Source of the DNA: Formicarius rufipectus
Taxonomy: Eukaryota > Chordata > Aves > Passeriformes > Formicariidae
Direction of reading: 5' to 3'
Length of the DNA stretch: 64,000 nucleotides
Assembly (NCBI GenBank): GCA_013399695.1
Contig: VXAU01000211.1
Location: 999,626-1,063,625, forward strand
Part shown: positions 37,901 through 49,900 of the stretch, in pieces
Numbering within the stretch: the first letter of the stretch is position 1
Layout of the letters: every line of letters begins with the position of its first letter
The notes under the pieces: generated by a model
Database searches by the model: none
What the model was told of the DNA's origin: nothing
The model's input: only the letters and a program-made list of their open reading frames with translations
Position numbers and translations under genes: made by a program

Positions 37901-40900
37901 AAAAGTAAGATGGGAAGCATTATGAAATATACTACTTTTTAAAATGAAGCTGTTTTAAAATATATTTTAAAGGTGAACACTTCAAAAGTAGCTTCTCCAC
38001 AGCACTACAGGATTTTTTGGCTACTTGTGTAAGGATCTCACAATGTGACATAAAAGTACAACCACTTGCCTAGAATCTCAAATCATATATCACTCTCCTC
38101 TACCATGAATTAAAAATAGGCCTTCCACACCACAGTACTTTTATTAAGTTTCTTAAGGATTCTGATATTTAGATATTTACTAAGGCACATTGTTTGTTTC
38201 CCAAAGCAACCAGCAATAGATTTTCTTCAATGCTAACAAAAGATCTATTCTTAAATGTTTGGAAGACTCACATGTTTCATTTCACTGTTGGCTATATACA
38301 ATAAAGAAGCAGCTTATAATAAGAAAGCAGGGATAAACATTTTAAAATGGGACAGTGAAACTGAAAAATGTCAAAAAAATGCAGTCTGGAACACAGACTT
38401 CCTTGTTCTCAGGAAAACAAAAATGCTTACATTTAAAGCCACTTCGAATTATTCCTCTAAATCTTTCTGTGCAATTCACTTCTATCGTCTTACCAAGCAA
38501 ACATTTCACTGCCTTTCTAACTGCTGCCTTAGAAGCTGGGCAGTGTATGGGAAGGCAAATGCCTGGGGATTGACTGCAAGCAGGGTAGAACATCATGAGC
38601 AATTATAATACACTCTAAAGGAAAAGCAGCCTGGCACTCAGTTTCTGCTAGTCTGTACCTTCTCCTTTCTTTTTCCTTCTGTTTGACCAAAACCATTAAT
38701 GCTATTTTTAAAGCTGTTATGCACTGGAAATTTGTCTGAATCATATCCAATGGCTTGATAAGCAATTCAGTTGAGAACTGCAGCAACTGCTGCAATAAAT
38801 GATAGATGTTGCTGTTAATACATATGTATCTATTAACCAAGACATGTTGTACACATGTGAATACTTGGGAAACACGAGTCTTTCTATGTGCCCTATGCAG
38901 TGTGTGAGTTCCTATATATCAGTGCAATAAAACAACAACTACCTTATCTCATGTGCATATCTCAAAATTAAGGGGGTGGTTGGGGGTTTGTTTTGGTTTT
39001 TTGGGAGTGTTTTTAATTTATTTTGGTGTTCAGTCACAATGTTTGTTTCATTAATGAAACAGGAAAAGGTGAATTTAACCTTTCCTGGATTACCCTAAAA
39101 TAAAAAGGCCCAACAGAGCTATACACTTGAATAGCTGACAGCATCTCAAAGAGAAGAAACTGTATTAAACAAGCAACGACTGGAAAGCTGCAAACAGCAG
39201 CTGCAGAATGATTCACATAACCACAGAACACGTGTGCAACCAGCTCTTCAGAGCCACAGGTACCAATGAGAGAGAAGAAAACCAAAATAAAAGTATCATA
39301 CTGCAGGATCTACTCTGTGCAAGACACTTCCTTGAGGTGGAACTCATCTGCAGAGAGCTGTTCTTATCTCAGTACTCTCCAGCAACACCAAGAGCAGTTA
39401 CAGCTTTTCTCTCCAAGCTTCAGAGCCAAACCAGGGTCTAGGCACCAGCACACTGGACACCAGTCTGTCTGAAGACAGACATTTCAGAAGACTATGAGGT
39501 TTGCAAAAATTACAACAGGCATGTTTTGAATGGGTTTCTCATTGGGAGACTGCCTGTAAGCTCTCCCTCTATAGCATAAAAATTAAAGTATGTTACTTCT
39601 TGACCAAACTGTTTAAAAGAACTCATCTAGGATTCCTTAGGGAGGGAAATGGGAAGCTGTGATTTCCCAAAGACAAAGCTTTGGCTAGTTTTTGGTTAGT
39701 GATGGCTCGTGGGGGTTTTCTTCTGTTTGGGGTTTTGTATTTCAAACAAAAAGCATAGAAATCCAGCTCCTGCCAGCAATGGATTCCCCACTCACACATG
39801 CTTGTCACACAATACAGGTTTTGTGGGCTGAACACCCAACACCACTTCTCCAAGAGCTCTTAAGAGCCCAAAAGGATGGCCAAGAAGGACAATTCAGATG
39901 CCTAAGCACAGTCCCAGTGCCATGTTGTGTAACACAGGATCTGACACATTTGCACAGCACTGTCACTTACAGGAGGACATACAACCTCCTGGACTGGGAC
40001 TGGATGTCTAAAATGTAATGCCTCTCCTTAGGCACCTGAATTGCTGCCATAATCAGCAGCAGCATCACACCTACAAATTAGTTTCTGGATGACACCAGCT
40101 TTCTTAAAGGCTCAAAAGAATAGATTTCATTTAATCTCAAAGAAAGAAGTTCCAGAACAGACTATTTTTGTAGCTTCAATTTCATCATGAGTTAAAAACA
40201 TTATGACAGAAGATGGCAGCAGTAACACAAACAAAAACGAAATTAATAAAATATCGAAAGCTATACTACAGTTTAAGTAAATAAATACCATTTTTCAGAC
40301 TCCATTGGCTGCTTTGGCCTGTTCCTTGTGTTTACTGAAACAGAATGATTAAGAAGTCTAGAAAGAAAAAAAATAAATATTTAAAACATTTCTCTTAAAT
40401 ATGTTAATTACACTGTATAATACTACCTGTAAATAAAAAGTTTTCAACGTTAAGTGACATCTTCCATAAAACTAAGACATGTATGTGTGTACACATATGA
40501 AATCCAAGCATCTTACTTGCTTCCATTTGAATCAACAGTATTGTTTCTAGCTCTATAAGTATCTGGAGTTCTATATTTTAAGGAGTAAAATTTCGTAAGT
40601 CAAGACAAAATGAAGTTTCCTCTTATTTATCTCCCTAAATACAGACTATTTCAACTGATCTCACATCCGTGTGAAGTTGTGCTGCCCTCAACACAAAAGG
40701 CCCCACTGCTCACTAAAATTAGAAGAAAAAAGATAGTCAACCTATAGCAGACAAGAAAGGAGACACAGACCGAGCACAAAAAAGTCAGTCAGTAGGAGCA
40801 GATCAGAAGGTAACTTAGTAACAAACACTGCAAGTGCAAAGGAAATGCAGGGGCAAAAGGAGAGGAGGAAAATGCAGAAACACAGGCTAAAAGCTGAAGT

Positions 40901-43900
40901 CCAACACAGAAGTGAACCAATGGAAATTCCATTTTTCTAAATGGTTAACAGTCAAAAAAGCCTAAACTTAGATTCAGAGATGTTTTTTCATCTGAAGCAA
41001 CCACATACCATACGTGTGTGCACAAGAAGATGATATGAGCAATTATGGATGTTTCAAGTGTTAAAAATAACAAAACCATCAATAACACAAAACTGTATAC
41101 AGTATACTTTTCCACACTATATGTGGAAAAGTAACTTGAATGAAAAATTCTGAATTCCTGAAGGTAGTGATAGGACACTTCACCACTGAGTTCATGTGCA
41201 GAACAGGGATCAAAGTATATTTACGCAGAATTACATAGAGACCTAGAATGTAGTGAGAATCAGAGAGAATCAGAACACAACCATCTATGCAATGGAAGAA
41301 AGTAGAACACTAAGCATCTTTTAGTAATTATTACCATTTCACAGAGCAGTTAAGTCACTAACTGTAAATGAAATGACTGATGATTTTTCAATCAAACTTC
41401 TCTGATTATTGTGGTAACTGAGCTCAGTAATCTCATTTGCAGTTTAAATGTCTCACTGTGTGACCCTCAGTTTAATGGGATTATAAGAAGTTAAGCCTGT
41501 AAACCAACAATCTGCTGTATTCAGTCTGCAGAATCTGCTCCATATAGTTTGTCTTCAGAAACTTAGCTTTGAGGGTGCATTCCAGAATTAAATTACACTA
41601 TAGCCTGAGCAAACAGTTACAAAATGTAATGTTCAGAGCATAGGTTATCAAAGCAGCATATATGCATGCTATTTTAAAGTAATTCTTTTTTAGAGAGAAT
41701 CCCTATTTATACTAACTTAATGTTGCCAGGTGAAAGCAAGGAGCACTTCAGAGACATTGTAGCAAGAGACAATTAAAATCTCAAATAATAAAAACCTTTC
41801 TCAGTTTGATGCAACACTTGCACCAAACCTGACACTATAGAGTAATGCAATAATTGCATATAACATGCCATTCCTTTTTTTAAACTCATATGAAATGTGA
41901 GGAAAAACTATTCTAGCAAATTCCAACATACAAGTAAAGAGACTTTTAAACTACACTGTTTCTATGCAGCATGTATATAATTAATGAGTTCATTACGCAC
42001 TAAGCTTATTATAAACACGTTGATGGAGTATGCCAGGTGGTGATTACCATTTTTAAGATACAGCCTTAGTAATGGGAGAACTGTTTTGCAATGCTTAGCA
42101 AAAGCTAACTTTGAAAACTTGTCATCTACATAAAGCATTACAGTTCTTGATCTCTCACCCCTGGCATTCCACAACCCCAGCCTAGTGAGGGCAAGGTAAT
42201 TTCTAGAACACTTTTTTAAAATACTATTTCATCCTAAAGAACAAAAAATGTATTGCAAACTATTTTTGATAACAAACATCTCAGACTAACTTAGCCAATC
42301 CCTTGACTCTGTTTTTGTTTAAGAATTGGCCAAGACTGTTTCTCTGGTCCACATTTTAACTCTGGAAATCTGAGGCTCTACAAACACTTGATACCTTGAT
42401 GCACGTCCTGCCGCCCTTGTCCTCTGGAAGAGCTTTTCACTGAATGAAGTTCTATAGCTTAATGGCCTTCGTCTGTATTCATGTTTCATGTACCCCAAAG
42501 CCAAAGACGGAGGGAGGAAGCAGGACAGGTTGATGGGAGAGGACAGGGAAGTCATTAGCATAGCAAGCAGAAAGGAAGGAGACTGCATAAAATTACAAAA
42601 GCACACACTGAACAGAGACTTGATTAGTAAGGAATTATTTCATGATGATTAGCTTTTCTGAGAATTCTGTTTACTGACTAAATATATTTTCCACAAATAA
42701 AAACAGAGAAATCCTCACTAAATACTAAATAGCATTCTTACTGTTGTTATAAAAAAACACGGATTCAAAATCAGGGCTAAATTTTGTATTGGGGTGATTT
42801 TGTCCCCACATATATAGACATGTAAGCAAATTTTAAAATATAAATCCTAAACTAAGAAGCAAAACTTAAGAACAAATAAGCTTGCAAACATCTGCATGAC
42901 TCAACACAAAGAACCCTTAGCAACATCACTGCATTAAGACAGAACAACATATGACAAGTAAAATTTAAGTGGCAGCACTTCAGAAGAGGAGTGGCTTGGT
43001 ATTGCAAATTATTAGATAATCAGGAAATATTTAATCAAACACGACCCACATAAATAACATAACCATCATATAAAAACCTAATATAAGAAAAACACACTAA
43101 TTCTACCTTTAGTAATAAATTGAGAAAATTGAACATTCTTGATCTTATTTGCAATATTTTTCATAATAAGAAGACATTAGCATTAAGATTTCATTCTTAT
43201 TTTTCCCTTCCTTATGTGAACAACCAAATCTTGAATGAAGGGCATAGATTTCTAAGTAAAGCCTATTTTATCTTTCTCTCACACACACACACTACTGTTA
43301 CTATATTTACCTACTATAAAAGGCTGATACATTTTTAAAGCCCTGCAATTCATGTATCAGGTTCTCAATTTCTCTGAGGGTTTCACGTGAATTTCAACTA
43401 CCTTAAAAGAAAAACGCAGTGCAGAGTCTCATAATTACACAGAAATTTGAAAGAAACAAATGTAGAATTTAAGCAGATAGGAAGTTATAGTCATTACTGT
43501 GAAATACAACTTTTTTTTTTTAACCTGCCTTAAAAGAGCTTACTCTCAAAGTAGCTCAGAGCACTTCCCTGCATGGTAAAGGAACCATACAGAACACTGC
43601 TCCTGCTCTAACCTGTCCACATCCTATGTAACTGCAGGTATTCCTTCCTGTTCTACATTTTACACAGTTGTTGACTTGTTCTAGTACAAGCCTTTGATCT
43701 GCTGCTTGTTCTACGGCTCTTTTTTGAGAATCATTCTGTTGAGATGCCCAACATGGAGCAGAGAAAGACAGGCAGTTGAAATTACATATTTTTATATATA
43801 ATACATATACACTGTCATTTGACAGAATAATGTTCAAACAAGTTTCCCCTTCAGTTCACAGGATATTTACATGTATCATCAGACAAAATGGAGAAAACAT

Positions 43901-46900
43901 CACCTAAATTAACTTGCATTTGAATAAAAATAACCAGTCACAAGCAAAGTGTATGCAGGTTCTGTAATTCTACAAAGCAATTAATTTTAACATGCTACCA
44001 ATGATCTACTTGAGCATTAGCCAGCCTACACAAGTATACTTCCTTTGAAGAAAAAAAGTATAAAGAAGTTAACATACAACAAATCAGGAAATCAACAGAC
44101 TTTCACCTTCACCTCTTCCTCTCCACAGGAGGTTTACTGCTTCTTTAGACAATGATTTTATGAAAAGAAACACAGGACAGGTGTCTTGACAGAGTTTGTC
44201 ACTTTAACTGTTTAACAGCTCAGAATAAGGTGTTAAGAGCTACTGGGTAAAGAGAGGTTAAAGAATATACTAAGAGTAAGACAAGTTATGTTAACTAATA
44301 TTGTAATACCTGTGTTTTTGTTCTTGCTGCAATAACTGAGCTGCTATTTTTCTCAAGTCAGTCACTTCTTTGAGTTCATCATCATCTTCAGCCAACAGCT
44401 GTTCTTTCTGAAGTCTGAAAGATTAAACAGTGACCTGACTTCAGCGAAAAGACACAGAAATGGCTCATTGTTGGAAAATAACTAAGCAGTGATTCCTTTA
44501 ATCTTATTTTCTGCCCAAAAGGAGTACTCAGTATTCAATATGAGATTTCTTTCCTCCATAGGAAGGAGCTTAAAAGAAAACCACTCTCACCCCACCAGGA
44601 CAAGTAAAACCTACCCAAAGAAAGATCCAGACAATTACCTTTTTTCATCTCCCCAATCCTCATTCTGTTCTATTTTCTGGGACTTCTCAGGGTGTTTTCC
44701 CCGCTCCTTACACAGATTGGTAAAAACAAAAAAAAAAAAAAAANAAGAAAATATCTTAGAATTCAATTAAGGGAGGGAAAAAAAAAAATCAAGCCTGGGC
44801 AACAGATTTTTGTCAGTCTCTGGTACCTTGACATAGGATAGCAGTGTGCCAATCTGTGCATCTCCCTGCTCAGGAAGAGCTCCCTCTTCTGCATTTGGAT
44901 CAATGTAGTCATACGCCTCCTGGTCTAGTGAGGATTTGTGAAGAACAGGAAAGATATTAAACAGTTCTCTTGACCAAATCCTAAGAGAGGTAAGTACTTA
45001 TGAAGAATGTCAGACACTGATAAAACATAGAAATTGTGTCTCCTTAAGCTAGAAATTATTTTTTTTCTCACTAGCCTTGTCTGTTTGTGATTATTACAGT
45101 TTTCTGAAACGACTGAAATACAATGCCAACACGTGATCATATAATTTTGTGTAATTTTCCTAAATTAGATTACCTAAGAACAGTAATTCTGTCACCTAAA
45201 ATGACAGATGCACAGCAGATATTACCTTTCTGTGGATCGAGTTTACTTCCCATTACATGATTGTCATTCCTTAATGTCTGTTCCCTTGTTGACTCTGATA
45301 CCTGGGAGTGAAGGCTGATTGTATCATCATCAGACGGCTGCAAAGACACTCACATTTAGTACAGAACTGACATGCAAATAATATTATTATATGATCTTCT
45401 AAGAACTCACAAATTACACTGCAGCTGACCCTGTCATGAGGGGTGGCTCCCAAGACAGAGAAAATAACATTAAGTCAGGTAGAGATTTTTTGTGGGTAGA
45501 AGAGGGTTTAAGAGAACCACTGCTCAGGGAGAGCCAGACAACTATTCATTATGTAATACTGAAAGGCAGTATTTTGTTCAAGGAGGTCCAGTCCAGCTCC
45601 AGTCAGTGGACTCCTGGAAACTGTACTTAGGTACTTTCTTATCTAAAGCCTCCAATTACTTTAACCCTTATTAGACTTGGCACTCTAATGATTTAAACTC
45701 AACTGAACAAAGAATGTTAAATGTAACTTACTTAGATATTTCCCAAATGACACAAAATACAAAGGAAAGTTTTAAAAATGAGAAATCACAAATTCAAAGT
45801 GAAAAATACTCACTTCTGTGGTGGACAACCTTTTATCCCCATTATCACTCCCAATGCCAGAATCCGGTCCATGATTTTTATTGGGATAAAAGTCCTCCAT
45901 GCTACAGTAAGAAAAACAACACACAAAAAACCCCACACAAGAATGAAACCAACCATAGTGTCCCTTTTCTAAAAGAAAACAAACATCCTTTCCAAAATAT
46001 GTTCTGTGTACTCACCTACAGTTGCTGGTACAGAATTTTTGCACCATGCCACATGTGTAGAAAAAAAACCTCTTAAACTCTTACAAGAGTTGTTCAATGA
46101 AAGGCTATCAAAGCTAAAGTGTAAACTACAGATTATGGAACTCTTGGTATCTAAGCAATTTTCATTCATTCAAACAGTGAGGACATTTTTCATTCAAATA
46201 AGGACATATTTCATTCAAAAATACTGTCCTCACAAAAGAAGCTTTCTTCACTAAACCACAATTCCCTGAATTCTATTGACAGACATGGTTTTCTACTAGT
46301 AACAAATATATGTTCCCTAAGAGACGGCAACATTATAATGATTTAATGGTTATATATTATAATGGCTTAACTCTGCCTGAATATCCATGAAATATTTCCT
46401 CCTTTCAGAGACATAAAATCACATGTGTTGGAACATTTTCCAACTGTACACTGGAGCTTGGTTTAAATCACAAAATTATCTGGAAAGTTTAAACAAGTTA
46501 TCACTACTACAAATACGATGTCCCTGGTAATAGCCATGACCTTGCTCCTTTTGAATACTTTAAGCCTAAATTCATTGGAAGCTTTTGGGGAGCTGCTGAG
46601 GATTGTGATGTTTAGGAGCTGTCTGTGGACACTGTGGACTTACTCCCTATGGCATAGTTGCCAGAGACCAAGACCATGGACTGAATCTTATGGTTCAGTT
46701 CGTTTTGTGCAAGTTTTATTCAAAACTTTCATCTTTCCTTTAGCCTTGAACACAGAGAAGCACAAGATAATTTAAGAAAACTGGTAAAAATTGGTAAGTA
46801 AAAAAATAGGAAAAAGAGTATTGCTCCATATGGTTTCCAATGGCAAGTCAATGATGACGGTAAATACAAAAGCATTCCCATTTAATTATCCAAGAGGTAC

Positions 46901-49900
46901 TCAGTACAAAAATCCAATAGACATCCCTCACTTTTTGACCTCAATTACATTTAATAAAAAACATCAACGAAATACTGTGGCGTTTAAGCTAGTTTCCCAT
47001 AATACATGTGAAGCAGACTTTCCATCCAACAGACTAACTATATTCACAACATTTATTGGAAATTCTCATCTACTGTTCTGACATATCTATTTAGGAAATA
47101 AAATAGCTTGAGATTTCCAATAAATGAATTTAAACATTGGTCTTTTAAACATCTTTGTTCTGACTTCTGCATCTTTAGTGAGTACAATGAACATTTTTCA
47201 TAGCCACTCAGATGAGCCAACTAAGTTCCCAATAATAGAAAACAAATACCATGTCTCTTAGAAAAACAATACTTATCATTTCAGTACTTTGTTATCTGTA
47301 ACAAACAGACTATTTAATAAAAAATGACAAAGTAAAATAAAATAAAACTCCCCACTACTCACCTGTCTGTGAGTGGCTGGGAGGGGACTCGTTTACCTAA
47401 CGATGGAAGATCCAAAGAATCTGGTTTTTTATCTATTCTGAGGCACGCCTGAATACTGAGGAATTTAAATATATGTACTTTTCCCTTTAAACATATCTGT
47501 TAGGAAAAAAGTGAACAAATAAAAATCTCAATTACACTGCATGTCTTCACAACATACAAGAAATACTTTCTACACTGTGTTTGTACACACAATTTCCCAT
47601 TAGGAGTTGAAAAACATGAAAACTTGATTGCTATAACTTAGAACAGCTTCCTCTAAGATCCCAATGCAAATTCCTGTACTAGAATGCTTTAATACTAACC
47701 TGTGCTGGTGGTATCTGCATTGGATTGTTATCCAAAACTATAACTTGTAAGTGACGTAACTTTCTGTAACAGATCGGAATTTCTGTAATTTTATTACAAG
47801 AAAAATCCAGTTTTACCAAGGGAAGGTCTCCTAATTCTGCATTCAGGAACACAGAAACAAAAAAAAGGAATCAGTTAGCCTCTTAACAGTTTACCTAATT
47901 TACCTACATCAGTGGAAAGAAGATGAGTGGCTTACCATCTGGCAGCATATGGAGATTGTTTCTTCTTATGTTCAATTCTCTAAGTGACTGCAATTTTCCT
48001 ATTTGCTGGGGAAGGACCTGAAGTTCATTACAGCTAATATCCTAAGAAAGACAAAATTAATACATCAAATGAACATCTTAAATGAAATTACACAAAGGAA
48101 TACTGCTACCAAAACTATTATAAAGTATGCTGTTAAAAGAAAAGAAATCCCAACTCCCTTGGTTTTCCCACAGAGAAGAGGTACCATAATAGATCTCACT
48201 ATTTCTTCAATGCTTATTGATTCATGTGTCAGAAATTCAATTCAAGAAGTTAAATCAATGAATGATGAAATACTGGTTTTGAGATCAAAACTGTAGCCTA
48301 GGAACCCGGAGTTCCTGGTATAGTTCCTGTATCAGTTAATAATTTCTTGTGCTACTGCTGGCAAGTGACTGCCATTCTGCTCCTGTTCTAACAATTCTTC
48401 TTCCTTAGAAAACCTGAACCAACCCATAAAACTAAAAACTTACAGAGAGCAATAATAGCAGGTTCACCAACTTTTTAGATAAAAGCACTAGAGGGTGACA
48501 AAGCTGCACCAAGTAAACACAGACTACAGATATTTCTGACAGTGATTTAACATTAATTTATGTAGACCAAAGTGATTAAACAACCACACTGCTAAAGAAT
48601 CTTTCTAATCTTTTTTATTTCTAAATCCATAAAAACAAATTCTGAGAATTCTGGTTTTCCTAGGCAAGATAACAAAGAAGAGATTGATGAAAACTTGGAA
48701 GCCAATTTTAAAGGCAAGCTGCATCAGCAAGTAGAAGCCAGGTCTTAACCAGATGAATCCAGGCTCCTTCACCACACACTTCCAGAGCCTCAGCTCAGGG
48801 GCTGTCCATTGCTTCTAGAAGCCACAGTGTCTGCACACAGCTGGGTGTCTCAGGAAGTACAGGCTACTTGGGATACACCACTGTGGATCTACTGCAAGTT
48901 CTTCTCTGTCCACATCAAAGTTGAGATGGGATTCCCTTCATAAAAATCACTGTTTATAAGTTTACTTACTATAAAAATTCACAATTGTACTTACCAACTC
49001 CATGAGATCTCTCAACTTTCCAATTTCTTCTGGAATGGAGACCAGCTTGTTATTGCTGACAACTAGAACTTTCAGTGGAAGATCAAACAGGTACTTTGGC
49101 AACGTTGACAGAAGATTTCGACTTGAGAGAAAGAAAATGGGACAAGCAAGGCTGGATTACAATCTCTGACAGGGAGTCTGAGATGCACATCTCACAACTT
49201 CTCCTATCACACAAGACATTTCTCACCTATTACAATTTCATCTATATTTCAGCTACAACCTTCATCATGAATTCCTCACAAGACACAGCCTCTCTCAGGT
49301 ATGTGAATTTTAGGTCCCAACCTTGCTTGATGAAATGAGTCCATATTAGGACAGAACTTAATGCTGAAAAGCGCAGGGAACTCCAGAAAAGGAAATGATG
49401 TTTGACACTTGCTTTTATCCTGCTGACACCTTCAGGAGGATCACCTGACCTGACAGTGTGACAAACCACATTTTTATGCAAGGCCACTGTTTCTCATGTC
49501 ATGTTGTCATGTCCCTCCTGAGCCATCACAAAAAGTCCTGAACATTTATTATTTTGCTAAGTAACAGTCTGAAAGGTAAGTCTTAATTAAAATATATTTC
49601 TTCTATATATATAATTTTCCAACTACATGCACATATATCTGCTTATTGCTACCCACTGTTTGATTTAAAACTATATAAAAAAATTCCAACATTTTAGGAC
49701 TTACACTGCCAGAAATATATAAAATTTTTCTAACAAGATACTTGTACATTTCAAAGAAGTCATTTGAAAACAAGCTTGTTCAGGTGTGGTATGAAAGCAA
49801 TTCCTTTCACATGTAAATGTCAAAAAATTAGTAATTGCTGTTCATTTAAGTAGAATTCTATTTATGACAGAAATTACTTTTAAGCACTGATACTTGTGTT

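Larger units (their letters stand above)
40358..44309 (-). other. LRCH2: LRCH2 intron 11, largest internal intron
   Basis: About 4 kb between exons 11 and 12. It contains the two candidate cassette exons listed here, an exon-like open segment at 43,613-43,735 in the wrong phase, a hairpin at 41,105-41,133, and a weak MIR-like patch at about 41,450-41,490. A short CA repeat is at 43,279-43,292. Confidence 0.7.
44415..47362 (-). other. LRCH2: LRCH2 introns 10 to 6
   Basis: Introns 10 (224 bp), 9 (120 bp), 8 (301 bp), 7 (476 bp) and 6 (1461 bp), enclosing exons 10 to 7. Intron 6 holds a small tandem duplication at about 46,161-46,225. Position 44,744 is an N in an A-run upstream of exon 10. No mobile element recognised. 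Confidence 0.75.

Noticed and set aside
37654..37920. 88-codon minus frame read as a separate gene
   Set aside because: It is LRCH2 exon 13 plus run-on translation into both flanking introns.
48003..48296. 97-codon plus frame over LRCH2 exon 4 and intron 3
   Set aside because: Antisense shadow of exon 4 with intronic extension; no independent evidence.
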